A program made the position numbers and the translations under genes. Of a stretch of 64,000 nt of DNA, positions 25,981 through 35,188 are shown one piece after another. The notes under the pieces are model-generated. The model worked only from the letters and a program-made list of their open reading frames with translations, made no database searches and was not told the origin of the DNA. The stretch covers positions 62,001-126,000 of the forward strand of contig NZ_SELQ01000003.1 in the NCBI RefSeq assembly GCF_004145405.1. The letters are read 5' to 3'. Position 1 is the stretch's first letter. Every line of letters starts with the position of its first letter. This DNA is from Salipiger sp. IMCC34102. GTDB lineage: Bacteria; Pseudomonadota; Alphaproteobacteria; Rhodobacterales; Rhodobacteraceae.

Positions 25981-26895
25981 ATGATGCACACCGGCATTTT
26001 CTCGGGATATTTCCCGTATGATCTGAAAAAGACCTGCGAGGTCATCAAGGGCCACGGCTTCACCACCGTCCAGCTCGACCTTCACTTCAAGGATATCGAC
26101 GTCGGCGACGGCCAGATGACACCGGACAAGTGCCGCACGATCCGCGACACGTTCCGCGATCACGACCTGCCGGCCTGTTGCATCTCGGGCTATACCAACA
26201 TCGTGCATCCCGACGCCGACACCCGCAAGGTGCGCCTGGCGCGCCTGAAAGAGTTGATCTCGCACGCGCAGTACCTCGGCACTCCTTACGTGATTTCGGA
26301 AACCGGGACCTTCGACACCGACTCGGACTGGGTGCACCACCCCAAAAACAAGACCGAGGAAGGCTGGGACGACTGCCGGGCGGTGATCGCCGATCTGGCG
26401 CAATATGCCTTTGATCATGGCGCGGTCTTCCTGCTGGAGACCTACGTGAACAACGTGGTGGGCTCGGTCGAGGAAACCCTTCGCATGTTCGCCGAGGTGG
26501 ATCACCCCGGCCTTGGCCTGCTGATGGACCCGACGAATTACTTCGAGGGGCACAACATCGACAAGATGGACGAGACCCTGAACCACGTGTTCGACGCGCT
26601 GTCGGACAAGATCAAGATTGCCCACGCCAAGGACGTGAAGCGGTCCGGGGACGACAAGGGCGAGAAACACTCGAACATCGGCGACGACACCGCCGCGGAA
26701 AGCCACACCTTCCGCGGCGTGGGCGAGATCGAACTGCCGGCCCCGGGCCTGGGGGAGCTGAACTACGATCTCTACTTCCAGCGCCTCGCCAGGAAGCATC
26801 CCAACATTCCGATGATCATCGAACACCTTGACGAGGCCGACGTGCCGCGCGCGAAAAAGTTCATCGACGGCAAGTTGCGCGCCAACGGCTGCTGA
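25981..26895 (+). CDS. Sugar phosphate isomerase/epimerase-like TIM-barrel protein
   Basis: 304 residues of the xylose-isomerase-like TIM-barrel (AP_endonuc_2) family. Metal-site candidates follow the family order: Glu in FLLETYVNN, Asp in LLMDPTNYFE, His in KIAHAKDVK and Glu in MIIEHLDEAD. Likely isomerises or epimerises a keto sugar made by the preceding dehydrogenase. Start at 25981 follows GGGAGGAGA; a second ATG directly after is equally possible. Confidence 0.87.
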   Translation: MMHTGIFSGYFPYDLKKTCEVIKGHGFTTVQLDLHFKDIDVGDGQMTPDKCRTIRDTFRDHDLPACCISGYTNIVHPDADTRKVRLARLKELISHAQYLGTPYVISETGTFDTDSDWVHHPKNKTEEGWDDCRAVIADLAQYAFDHGAVFLLETYVNNVVGSVEETLRMFAEVDHPGLGLLMDPTNYFEGHNIDKMDETLNHVFDALSDKIKIAHAKDVKRSGDDKGEKHSNIGDDTAAESHTFRGVGEIELPAPGLGELNYDLYFQRLARKHPNIPMIIEHLDEADVPRAKKFIDGKLRANGC

Positions 26896-26987
26896 ACCAC
26901 CCCGGCGGGCCGATTCCTTCAGGCTCGCCGACGACGAAAACCAATACGGGAAGGCGCCTCCGGTCAGCGGCGGCGGACGAAGAAACA

Positions 26988-28166
26988 ATGGTAAAGCTTT
27001 ACGGCAAGACCTTGAGCAGGCCTCAGGCTGAGGCGCTGAGCGGATCTCTCGGACATGCAGCGGGCGTGCGGCTGATGACCCTGGGCGACGGGCTGGAGCG
27101 CGGCATCCGGATGCTGGAGTTCCGCACCGGCTCCGGCCTGCGGTTCACGGTGCTGGTCGATCGCGCGATGGACATCGCCGATTGCGAACACAACGGCCGC
27201 GCCATCGGCTGGCACTCTCCCGCGGGCTTCCGCCACCCCGGCCTGCACGACTACGAAGGCGAAGGCGGGCTGGGCTGGATGCGAAGCTTTTCGGGGTTGA
27301 TGATCACCTGCGGGCTGGATCACATCCTCTTCATGGCCGAACCGGAAACGCCGGAATACGTCTACGGACCGCGCGGCACTGCGAAACACTCGCTTCATGG
27401 CCGGGTCGGGACGATCCCGGCGCGCCTGACCGGGTACGGCGAGGCCTGGAACGGCGACCGCTGCACGCTGTGGGCGGAGGGTGTCGTGACCCAGGGCACG
27501 GTATTCGGCGAGCATCTGGAACTGCACCGGCGGATCGAGGTCGAGGTGGGATCCGACGAGATCCGGCTTTCGGACCGGGTCGTGAACCGGGGCTTCTACG
27601 CGACGCCGCACATGTTCTGCTACCATATCAACCTGGGTCATCCGGTGGTGGAGGACGGTGCGCGCTATCTTGCGCCGATCCGCGACGTGGTCTGGGCCGC
27701 CCACGCGGAGGACTACGAGCGCCAGGGGGTCGGCTACCGCACCCTGCCGGAGCCGCAGATGAACTTCCACGAGCAGGTCTGGCAGCACGAGATGGGGACG
27801 GATGCCTCCGGCGAGGTTCCCGTGGCACTGGTCAACGATCGGCTGGGGCTGGGCTTCATGGTGACGACCCGCAAGGACCAGTTTCCCTGCATGTACGAAT
27901 GGCAGAACCTCCAGGCCGGCCAGTATGCCCTGGGGATAGAGCCGTCCTCGAACCATGTCACCGGCAACATGGGCGCACGCGAACGGGGCGAGTTGATCCG
28001 GCTCGACCATGCAGAGGAACGGCGCTACGACAGCCGTTTCACGATCCTGCCCGATGCCGCCGCCATCGCAGGGGCCGAGGCGCGGATCACGGCCATCGCA
28101 AACCAGCCGGACCAGGATTTTCCCGCCCCCTCGGGAAACTTCACACCGATCGGAGGCCGGTCATGA
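26988..28166 (+). CDS. DUF4432 / aldose 1-epimerase-like protein
   Basis: 392 residues. The sequence matches DUF4432 proteins, which share the galactose-mutarotase beta-sandwich: RFTVLVDRAMDIADCEHNGR (about 54-73), GLMITCGLDHIL (about 104-115), HGRVGTIPAR, and ALGIEPSSNHV near the end. It would bind a sugar and may change its anomeric or epimeric form. Its stop overlaps the SDR start by 4 bases. Confidence 0.85.
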   Translation: MVKLYGKTLSRPQAEALSGSLGHAAGVRLMTLGDGLERGIRMLEFRTGSGLRFTVLVDRAMDIADCEHNGRAIGWHSPAGFRHPGLHDYEGEGGLGWMRSFSGLMITCGLDHILFMAEPETPEYVYGPRGTAKHSLHGRVGTIPARLTGYGEAWNGDRCTLWAEGVVTQGTVFGEHLELHRRIEVEVGSDEIRLSDRVVNRGFYATPHMFCYHINLGHPVVEDGARYLAPIRDVVWAAHAEDYERQGVGYRTLPEPQMNFHEQVWQHEMGTDASGEVPVALVNDRLGLGFMVTTRKDQFPCMYEWQNLQAGQYALGIEPSSNHVTGNMGARERGELIRLDHAEERRYDSRFTILPDAAAIAGAEARITAIANQPDQDFPAPSGNFTPIGGRS

Positions 28167-28951
28167 ACCGCGAGACCGCACTTGCGGCGCAGGCCGGGCA
28201 GGGGGCACTCACCGGGCGGCGGGTGCTCTATACCGGCGCATCCGGCGGATTGGGACATCAGACGACGCTCGATCTCTTGGCGGCGGGGGCCGATGTCTTC
28301 GCCCTCGACCGGGATCACTCGAAGAACGAAAGCCTCCTGGCGGACGTGCCGCCGGACCAGACCGGGCGTCTTCACCTGCTGGAGATGGACCTGACCGATC
28401 AGGACAGGCTTGAGGCGAGGCTCGGCGAGATCGCTGCCGAAGGTCCAATCGACGTCGTGATCAACAATGCGGCGATCTACCCGTCGAAACCCTTCGAGGA
28501 GTTCTCGATGGAGGAACTGCGCCACGTCCACCAGGTCAACGTGGAAGCGGCGCTGATCTGCACCCGCGCGGCACTGCCGGGGATGCGGGACCAGGGCTGG
28601 GGCCGGATCGTGAACGTGACCTCGATTACCCTGACGGGGGGGTGGGAGAACCTCGTGCCCTACGTCCAGTCAAAGGGGTCGCTCCTCGGCCTGACGCGGG
28701 CCTGGGCGCGGGAGTTCGGCAAGTGGGGCATCACCTGCAACGCCATCGCACCGGGGGCCTTCCCGACGGATGCCGAGAAGATCCACCCCGATCCGGAGGG
28801 CTACACCCGCTTCGTGCTGGATCACCAGGCGGTGAAGCGGCGCGGCACGCCGCATGACATCGCGGCCACCATCCTCTTTCTGACGTCGGAGGGGGCCGGT
28901 TTCATCACCGGCCAGAACATCGCCGTCGACGGCGGGTGGAACATGACCTGA
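28163..28951 (+). CDS. Short-chain dehydrogenase/reductase (sugar or polyol)
   Basis: 262 residues. Cofactor motif YTGASGGLGHQT (about 24-35), NNAAIY (about 100), and catalytic Ser with YVQSKGS (Tyr-x-x-x-Lys, about 170-174). The product fits classical SDR enzymes of 250-260 residues. With the upstream epimerase-like protein it probably oxidises a sugar to a lactone or keto sugar. ATG at 28163 gives a 4-base overlap with DUF4432. Confidence 0.9.
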   Translation: MNRETALAAQAGQGALTGRRVLYTGASGGLGHQTTLDLLAAGADVFALDRDHSKNESLLADVPPDQTGRLHLLEMDLTDQDRLEARLGEIAAEGPIDVVINNAAIYPSKPFEEFSMEELRHVHQVNVEAALICTRAALPGMRDQGWGRIVNVTSITLTGGWENLVPYVQSKGSLLGLTRAWAREFGKWGITCNAIAPGAFPTDAEKIHPDPEGYTRFVLDHQAVKRRGTPHDIAATILFLTSEGAGFITGQNIAVDGGWNMT

Positions 28952-29018
28952 CCGGCTCTTCCGTCCTTCCGGACGGCTTCGCACATGCACTGACCCAACC
29001 CCAACGGGAAGAAAGAAC

Positions 29019-30212
29019 ATGGGAATTCTCGACGGCTACACCGTTCTCGACTGCTCCATCGCCATGGCCGGGCCCTTCGCGGCGCAGCGCCTGGGCGATC
29101 TTGGCGCGGATGTCATCAAGGTCGAACCGATTACCGGCGAATGGCAGCGACACGCCCCCGCGGGCGGCATCACCGGGAACAAGATCAATGTCTCCTTCCT
29201 TTCGCTGAACCGCAACAAGCGGTCGCTCGCGGTGGACCTGAAGTCCGACGGGGGGCAGAAGATCATCCGCAAGCTCGTCGAGAAAGCCGACGTCTTCATC
29301 CAGAACTACCGGGCCGGAGTGGCCGGTCGGCTCGGCGTCGATTACGAAACGCTTTCGGCGATCAACCCGGGCCTCGTCTACGTCTCGATGACCGGTTACG
29401 GCGAGGATGGCCCGCACGCGCAACGTCCCGGGCAGGATCTGCTTTTGCAGGCCATGTCGGGCGCCATGATGTCGACCGGCCGCAAGGGAGAGCCGCCGCA
29501 GGCCGCGGGCCAATACCTCGTGGATGCCGTCACCGCCTATACCGCCTTCGAGGGCGCGTTGGCCGCCCTATTGCACCGCGAGCGGACGGGCGAGGGCCAG
29601 AAGGTCGAGGTCAACATGCTCGATGCGATCACCACGCTGCAGATGCAGGAACTCTCGGTCTTTACCGTGGGCAACAAGCCGCAAGCGCGCAGCGCCGAGC
29701 CGCATGCACATGTCTACATCCGCGCGCCCTACGGCACCTTTGCCACGACCGACGGTTACATCGCCCTCGCGATGCCGAATTTTCCCGGCCTCGCAAGGGC
29801 GCTCGACGCCCCCGCCCTGGCCGATCTCGACGAGACCAGGGCAGGCTGGGACGACCGTGACACCACCTTCGCCACGGTCCGCGACGCCGTCGCGAAGTTC
29901 TCGACGCAAGACTGCCTCGACCGACTGGGGGCCGAGGGCATCTGGGCCGGTCCGGTCTACGGCTACGCCGATCTCGTGGCCGATCCGCAGATCGCCCATA
30001 ACGGCACGTTCATCGAGTACGACCACCCGACCGAAGGCCACGTGAAGACGCCGGGCTTCCCGATCCGCTTCTCTCGCAGCCCGTCGGAGTTGCGACGTGG
30101 CGCACCGCTCACCGGCGAGCATACCGACGAGATCCTGGGCGCGGCCGGGTTTGCCGATGACGAGATCGCGGCACTTGCGGCCTCCGGCGCCATCGGGCGG
30201 GGACAAGAATGA
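29019..30212 (+). CDS. CaiB/BaiF-type (family III) CoA transferase
   Basis: 397 residues. Family III hallmarks are present: LDCSIAMAGPFAAQRLGDLG (about 10-29), VDLKSDGGQ, NYRAGVAGRLGVDYETLSA, and GYGEDGPHAQRPGQDLLLQA, in which the Asp of GQD corresponds to the residue that forms the acyl-aspartyl intermediate. It would move CoA between carboxylic acids. Preceded by GGGAAGAAAG. It overlaps the next gene by 4 bases and lies in a run with a crotonase, which suggests that a sugar-derived acid is processed as a CoA thioester. Confidence 0.9.
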   Translation: MGILDGYTVLDCSIAMAGPFAAQRLGDLGADVIKVEPITGEWQRHAPAGGITGNKINVSFLSLNRNKRSLAVDLKSDGGQKIIRKLVEKADVFIQNYRAGVAGRLGVDYETLSAINPGLVYVSMTGYGEDGPHAQRPGQDLLLQAMSGAMMSTGRKGEPPQAAGQYLVDAVTAYTAFEGALAALLHRERTGEGQKVEVNMLDAITTLQMQELSVFTVGNKPQARSAEPHAHVYIRAPYGTFATTDGYIALAMPNFPGLARALDAPALADLDETRAGWDDRDTTFATVRDAVAKFSTQDCLDRLGAEGIWAGPVYGYADLVADPQIAHNGTFIEYDHPTEGHVKTPGFPIRFSRSPSELRRGAPLTGEHTDEILGAAGFADDEIAALAASGAIGRGQE

Positions 30213-31306
30213 GCTTTCGCGGCCTGACCTGGGATCACCCGCGGGGCTACAACGCGCTCGCCGCGGCGGACGGTCCGGTGCACTGGGAAACGCAGCCGCT
30301 GGAAGGCTTCGAATCCGCCCCGATCGCCGATCTCTGTGCGGAATACGACCTCGTCGTACTCGACCACCCGCACCTGGGCGAGGCGCTGGCACAGGACTGC
30401 CTTACCCCGCTCGACGACGTCTTCACGGCCCAAGCTCTTGCCGGCATAGCGTCCGCGGCCATCGGTCCCGCCTATTCGAGCTACACGATGGCGGGCCGTC
30501 AATGGGCCCTGCCGCTCGACGCCGCAACGCAGGTCATGGCACTGCGCCCGGACCTGACCCAAGAGCGCCCCTCGACCTGGGACGAGGTCGAGGCGATGTC
30601 GCGGAATGGCCATGTCGCGCTTTCACTTGCGGGACCCCATGCGGTGCTCTCGTTCCTGTCGGTCTGCGCGGCGCTCGACCCGGCCCTCGACTTGCGCGAC
30701 GCGGGCTGGCCCGCGGACGACATCGCCGGGCAGGCCCTCGAGATCCTGACCCCGCTCGCGGCCAGGACGCCGCCACGGACACGGCACCTCAATCCCATTG
30801 GCCTGCTGGACCTGATGGGAACGGAGGACGAGATACATCTCGTCCCGCTCGTCTACGGCTACGTGAATTATACCCGCGCCTCGCGCCCGGTGCTGTTTGC
30901 CGATGCGCCCATCGCAGGCCATCGGCCCGGCTCGATCCTCGGCGGGACCGGCATCGCGGTATCGCACCGGGCGCGGGTGGACGCGGACCTGCGCGACCAT
31001 CTTCTCTGGCTCATGTCCGAGCGGACGCAGCGGGGTTTCATTCCCGCGCACGACGGCCAGCCCGGCTTGCGCGCGGCCTGGGCCGATCCGAAGGTGAACG
31101 CCTCTTGGGGCAATTTCTACGCCAATACGGCCGCAACGCTCGAAGCCGCCGCCATCCGACCCCGCCACGACGGCTACATCGCCTTCCAGACCCGCGCCTC
31201 CGCCTTTCTGCGAGAGAGCTTCGAGGCGCGCGACCCGTTACCCGCGACCGTCCGCCGCCTGCGCGAGATGTACGCGGCCAGCCGACACGAAAGGACCTTT
31301 GCATGA
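30209..31306 (+). CDS. Solute-binding-protein-like protein without signal peptide
   Basis: 365 residues. The body resembles family 1 extracellular sugar-binding proteins: DLVVLDHPHLGEAL, YTMAGRQWALPLDAATQVM (about 92-110), RPSTWDEVEAM and GGTGIAVS. However, it begins MSFRGLTWDHPRGYNAL with no signal peptide, and there are no permease genes beside it. It sits with 4-base overlaps between a CoA transferase and a crotonase. I infer a cytoplasmic ligand-binding or chaperone-like partner of the CoA enzymes, not a transporter subunit. The function is unproven. Confidence 0.72.
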   Translation: MSFRGLTWDHPRGYNALAAADGPVHWETQPLEGFESAPIADLCAEYDLVVLDHPHLGEALAQDCLTPLDDVFTAQALAGIASAAIGPAYSSYTMAGRQWALPLDAATQVMALRPDLTQERPSTWDEVEAMSRNGHVALSLAGPHAVLSFLSVCAALDPALDLRDAGWPADDIAGQALEILTPLAARTPPRTRHLNPIGLLDLMGTEDEIHLVPLVYGYVNYTRASRPVLFADAPIAGHRPGSILGGTGIAVSHRARVDADLRDHLLWLMSERTQRGFIPAHDGQPGLRAAWADPKVNASWGNFYANTAATLEAAAIRPRHDGYIAFQTRASAFLRESFEARDPLPATVRRLREMYAASRHERTFA

Positions 31307-32070
31307 GCACGCCGCTCACCCTCGAGATCGAGAACCGGATCGCCACGATCACGTACAACCGGCCCGAAAAGCTGAACGCGATGACGCCGGAGATGGCGCA
31401 GCTGATGTGGGACGCCGTGCGCCGCATCAATGCCTCCGACGAGGTGCGCGCGGTGGTCCTGACCGGCACCGGCAAGGCGTTCTGTGCGGGCTCCGATATC
31501 TCTGATCTCGATCGTTACGCCACGGCATGGGATTTCCGCAACCGTCCCGAATACTGCGATGCGCTGCGGGCACTGCTGAAGCCTTCGATCGCGGCAATCA
31601 ATGGCTACGCCATGGGTGGCGGGCTGGAGATGGCGCTGTCCTGCGACATTCGGATCGCCGCGCAGACCGCAAGGCTCGCCGCGCCGGAGATCAAGCTGGG
31701 CTGGATTGGCGGCGGCGGGATGACCGCCTTGCTGGCGCATTCCATCGGGCCGTCGAACGCCGCGATGATGGTGATGACCGGCGATCCGGTGCCCGCGGAA
31801 AAAGCTCTTTCCTGGGGCCTCGTGTCGGAGGTCGTTCCGCTCGACACGCTCCGGCCGCGCGCGACGGAGATCGCTGCGACCATTGCCGGTCGGGCGCCCA
31901 TAGCGGCCGAGACCGCCCGGGTGAACCTGCAGGCGGCCTACAACATGCCGCTCGAAAAGGCCGTGGCCTACGAGCGCGACTTGCAGGCGATCTGCTTTGC
32001 GACAGAGGATGCGGCCGAGGGTCGCGCCGCCTTCGCAGAGAAGCGCGCGCCCCTGTTCAACCGCCGCTGA
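31303..32070 (+). CDS. Enoyl-CoA hydratase/isomerase (crotonase family)
   Basis: 255 residues. The oxyanion hole segments are AFCAGSDIS (about 57-65) and NGYAMGGGLEMALSCD (about 97-112). The two glutamates used by true hydratases are kept, in GGLEMA and APEIKLG. Likely hydrates or rearranges a CoA thioester produced by the CoA transferase two genes upstream. Start is in an ATGA overlap with the binding-protein-like gene. Confidence 0.9.
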   Translation: MSTPLTLEIENRIATITYNRPEKLNAMTPEMAQLMWDAVRRINASDEVRAVVLTGTGKAFCAGSDISDLDRYATAWDFRNRPEYCDALRALLKPSIAAINGYAMGGGLEMALSCDIRIAAQTARLAAPEIKLGWIGGGGMTALLAHSIGPSNAAMMVMTGDPVPAEKALSWGLVSEVVPLDTLRPRATEIAATIAGRAPIAAETARVNLQAAYNMPLEKAVAYERDLQAICFATEDAAEGRAAFAEKRAPLFNRR

Positions 32071-32083
32071 AGGAACCCGGACC

Positions 32084-33244
32084 ATGACCATCATCGACAC
32101 CCCCGAGGGCCTCTGGCTTGGCCGCTGCTGGCTGCCTTCCGTCCAGGGGCCCGCCGTCGTGACGCTGCGCGATGGCCAGCTCGTGGACATCACCACGGCC
32201 AAGGCGCCGACGGTGAGCGATGTGCTCGATCTGGACGATTGCGCAACCCACGTCCGATCCACGACCGGCACCGTCCTAGGCCCGTTCGACCGGATTTCGT
32301 CCACTCCGCCCGATGCCGAACGGATGCATCTTCTGGCCCCCTGCGATCTGCAGGCGGTGAAGGCCTGCGGCGTGACCTTCGCGCGCTCCATGGTGGAGCG
32401 GGTGATCGAGGAGAAGGCCGCCGGCGACCCCGCCCGGGCAGAAGCGATCCGTGCGCGGGTCGGCCAGGCCATCGGCGACAGCCTGCGCAACCTGCGCGCG
32501 GGCTCTCCCGAGGCGGCCGACGTCAAGCGTGCCCTGATCGAGGAGGGGCTCTGGTCGCAATATCTCGAGGTCGGGATCGGACCCGATGCAGAGGTCTTCA
32601 CCAAGTGCCCGCCGATGGCATCGGTGGGACCCGGTGCCGCCATCGGCCTGCACCCGGTCTCGCGCTGGAACAACCCGGAGCCGGAGATCGTCCTCGCCGT
32701 GTCTTCGTCGGGCCGCATCCTGGGCGCCACCTTGGGCAACGACGTGAACCTGCGCGACGTGGAAGGGCGTTCGGCGCTGTTGCTGGGCAAGGCCAAGGAC
32801 AACAACGCGTCCTGCGCGATCGGGCCGATGATCCGGCTGTTCGACGGGGACTGGACGCTCGACGATGTCCGCCTGGCGGAACTGACCCTGACCGTCGAGG
32901 GTGAGGACGGCTACCGCCTGACCGGGCATTCCTCCATGTCCGAGATCAGCCGCGATCCGCAGGATCTCGTCGCACAGACACTCGGGCGGCATCACCAGTA
33001 TCCCGACGGGATCGTGCTGTTCCTCGGGACGCTCTTCGCTCCGACGGAGGACCGCGACCACCCCGGCGAGGGTTTCACCCACAAACTGGGGGACAGGGTC
33101 ACCATCTCGGCCCCCGGACTTGGCACGCTGACGAACGTCGTCCAGCTTTCGACCGAGGCCGCCGAATGGACCTTCGGGACGCGTGCGCTCATGCAGAACC
33201 TCGCGGTCCGCGACCTTCTCCCTGGCAAGCCGGCCGATGGCTGA
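32084..33244 (+). CDS. FAH-fold 2-keto-3-deoxy acid dehydratase/hydrolase (XylX-like)
   Basis: 386 residues of the fumarylacetoacetate-hydrolase superfamily. Signature segments are VGIGPDAEVFTKCPPMAS, RWNNPEPEIVLAVSSSG, GNDVNLRDVEGRSALLLGKA and GFTHKLGD. This combination fits the 385-residue subgroup that includes 2-keto-3-deoxy-pentonate dehydratases, rather than the shorter catechol-pathway hydrolases. It would turn a 2-keto-3-deoxy sugar acid into a semialdehyde or related acid. Last gene of the run, with 13 bases to the crotonase; a weak hairpin follows. The assignment to subgroup is from memory of the family pattern, so the substrate is open. Confidence 0.82.
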   Translation: MTIIDTPEGLWLGRCWLPSVQGPAVVTLRDGQLVDITTAKAPTVSDVLDLDDCATHVRSTTGTVLGPFDRISSTPPDAERMHLLAPCDLQAVKACGVTFARSMVERVIEEKAAGDPARAEAIRARVGQAIGDSLRNLRAGSPEAADVKRALIEEGLWSQYLEVGIGPDAEVFTKCPPMASVGPGAAIGLHPVSRWNNPEPEIVLAVSSSGRILGATLGNDVNLRDVEGRSALLLGKAKDNNASCAIGPMIRLFDGDWTLDDVRLAELTLTVEGEDGYRLTGHSSMSEISRDPQDLVAQTLGRHHQYPDGIVLFLGTLFAPTEDRDHPGEGFTHKLGDRVTISAPGLGTLTNVVQLSTEAAEWTFGTRALMQNLAVRDLLPGKPADG

Positions 33245-33313
33245 GATGCCGACAAGATCCGTTTTGCTCTGACATCGATGCGGCCTTGCGTTGGACATCG
33301 ATAGCATACCCTG

Positions 33314-33343
33314 CTCCGCCCCCGACCAAAGTAGGGGCAGGAG
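33314..33343. terminator. Hairpin between convergent genes
   Basis: CTCCGCCCC pairs with GGGGCAGGAG with one bulged A, between the FAH-fold gene and the leftward malQ gene. It has no T-run. Two copies of GACATCGAT lie just upstream (about 33268 and 33293). Confidence 0.4.
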
Positions 33344-33358
33344 GGCGTCACGCAAGGA

Positions 33359-35188
33359 TCAGTCGGGCGTGTCACGGATTTCGGAGCGTGGGCGTTCCGC
33401 GCGCATCAATCCGGTGATCGTGACGAACCCGGGATGGTCGGCGATGCGCGACAGGTCGGTCGGGCTGCGGGGCTGCCAGTTCGGGTGTTCGTCCGTTGTC
33501 CCCGGCACATTGGTCTGGATCGCTGGCCCGACGAGATCGGCCAGGCGGACGGCGGTCAGCAAACTGGGCGTGCGGGCCAGGAACCGATGCGCCGCCTCGA
33601 GCACCGCGTCCGGCATTTGGGGGGCATCCGCCGCGGCGGGCCCCCGCAAGGTGCCCGACTGCCGAAGCCGTTTGAGAAGCGCCTTTCGCTCCTCTCGCCG
33701 GTGGGCTGCGGCATCGTCGGATTGTTCGGCGTCGACGAGCCCATGCGCGCGGCGCACCTCCACGTCGGAGCCCTTCCACCATTCGCTCAAGACGGGCAGG
33801 TCATGGGTCGACAGGCACGCCAGCGCCAGTTCGGGGTAGGCGCTGCGGGGCTTGAATCCACCCTCTTCCTGCTCGAACACGAGGATGCGGTAGGACAGCA
33901 CGTTCGCCGAGGCCATGGCCTTGCGGAACCCTTTGGGCACGAAGCCCAGATCCTCGCCGATCACCACCGCCTCGTGCTGTTGCGACAACTCGGCCAGGGC
34001 TGCGACCATGTCGGGGAAGGGGTAGCGCAGGTGCGTCCCCTCCGCCGGGCTTTCGCCCTCGGGGATGAGGAAGAGTTGCCAGAGCGCCATCGCGTGGTCG
34101 ATCCGCAAGGCGCCCGCGTCGCGCAGTTGTGCGCCGATCATCTCTTTGAACGGGGCGAAATCGGTGCGGGCGAGTTCGGTCGGGGAGGGCGCGGCCAACG
34201 CCCAGTTCTGCCCCTTGGCGGCGAACATGTCGGGTGGCGCACCGACGGTGACCCCAGGCAAAGCCGCAGCGGCGCCCGACCACGTCGAAGAGCCGTCCGG
34301 CGCCTCGCCCACGGCAAGGTCGAGGTAGAGGCCGATCCGCATGCCCGCGCCCGTTGCGGCCTGCGCCGCCTTCGACAACTGCTGGCGGGCAATCATCTGA
34401 AGCCAGATCTGAAAGTCGATTTCCTCTGCAAGGTCTTCGGCCAGCCTGCCGACCTCGGCGCTGTCGGGATCGCGCAACGCTTCGGGCCAGTCGCGCCACC
34501 CTGCGCCATGTCCCGCGGCGACCATGCGCTGCGAGATCGCCTCGGACAGGGCATGAAGGCGCAGCGCGTTACCGCCTTCACGGGCGAAGGTCTCTTGCGC
34601 CGACGTCCGGGGGGCGCGGTCGTATGCACGTTGCAAGGCACCGATCTTCACCTCGGCTATGGCCCGGTAATCCACCATCTCGGCCGCGCGCAGGTTCGCG
34701 ACGCCTTCGGGCGTCTCCACCCCCTCGATCAGGTCCGGGGCGATGTAGAGCGGGTTGAGAAAGCGCCGGTTCGACGGGGAGAACGGGCTGCGGCGGTCCG
34801 GGTCGGCCCCGAAAAGCGCGTGGACGGGATTGATGCCCAGGAAGTCGGCCCCCGCCGTCCCGCAGATGCCTGCCAGTTCCGCAAGATCCGCGAAGTCGCC
34901 GATCCCCCAGTTCCGATCCGAACGCAACTCGTAAAGCTGGCAGAACACGCCCCAGCCCGGTGCCTCGTGCAGATCGGGCGGCAACCAGCACCGGGTCCCG
35001 TGCGGGACCGTCATCCGCTGGACGGCACCTTTCCCTTCAGGCGCGGCGTCCGGATCGACGCCAAGCCCGCGAAGGACGAGGCGCAGCGTGTCGTCCGGCA
35101 CCGGGCGGGGTTCGGTCTGACCGAACGGGTCTTCGTAGGAAAGTGTCAGCCCGTGATGTTCGGCAAGACCGTGCAGATCGGATGCCAT
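33359..35188 (-). CDS. malQ: 4-alpha-glucanotransferase (amylomaltase)
   Basis: 609 residues from the ATG at 35188, set by a strong GGGAGGA site. GH77 features: WGVFCQLYELRSDRNWGIGD (about 130-149), FLGINPVHALF, ALRIDHAMALWQLF with the nucleophile Asp, VVIGEDLGFVPKG with the acid Glu, and LSTHDLPV. It transfers glucan chains between maltodextrins in the cytoplasm. No other glycogen or maltose genes are nearby, so it stands alone, convergent with the catabolic run. Confidence 0.92.
   Translation of the reverse strand: MASDLHGLAEHHGLTLSYEDPFGQTEPRPVPDDTLRLVLRGLGVDPDAAPEGKGAVQRMTVPHGTRCWLPPDLHEAPGWGVFCQLYELRSDRNWGIGDFADLAELAGICGTAGADFLGINPVHALFGADPDRRSPFSPSNRRFLNPLYIAPDLIEGVETPEGVANLRAAEMVDYRAIAEVKIGALQRAYDRAPRTSAQETFAREGGNALRLHALSEAISQRMVAAGHGAGWRDWPEALRDPDSAEVGRLAEDLAEEIDFQIWLQMIARQQLSKAAQAATGAGMRIGLYLDLAVGEAPDGSSTWSGAAAALPGVTVGAPPDMFAAKGQNWALAAPSPTELARTDFAPFKEMIGAQLRDAGALRIDHAMALWQLFLIPEGESPAEGTHLRYPFPDMVAALAELSQQHEAVVIGEDLGFVPKGFRKAMASANVLSYRILVFEQEEGGFKPRSAYPELALACLSTHDLPVLSEWWKGSDVEVRRAHGLVDAEQSDDAAAHRREERKALLKRLRQSGTLRGPAAADAPQMPDAVLEAAHRFLARTPSLLTAVRLADLVGPAIQTNVPGTTDEHPNWQPRSPTDLSRIADHPGFVTITGLMRAERPRSEIRDTPD

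Noticed and set aside
24787-26988. 733-residue leftward open frame opposite the dehydrogenase and isomerase genes
   Set aside because: It spans two genuine forward genes and has no family resemblance.
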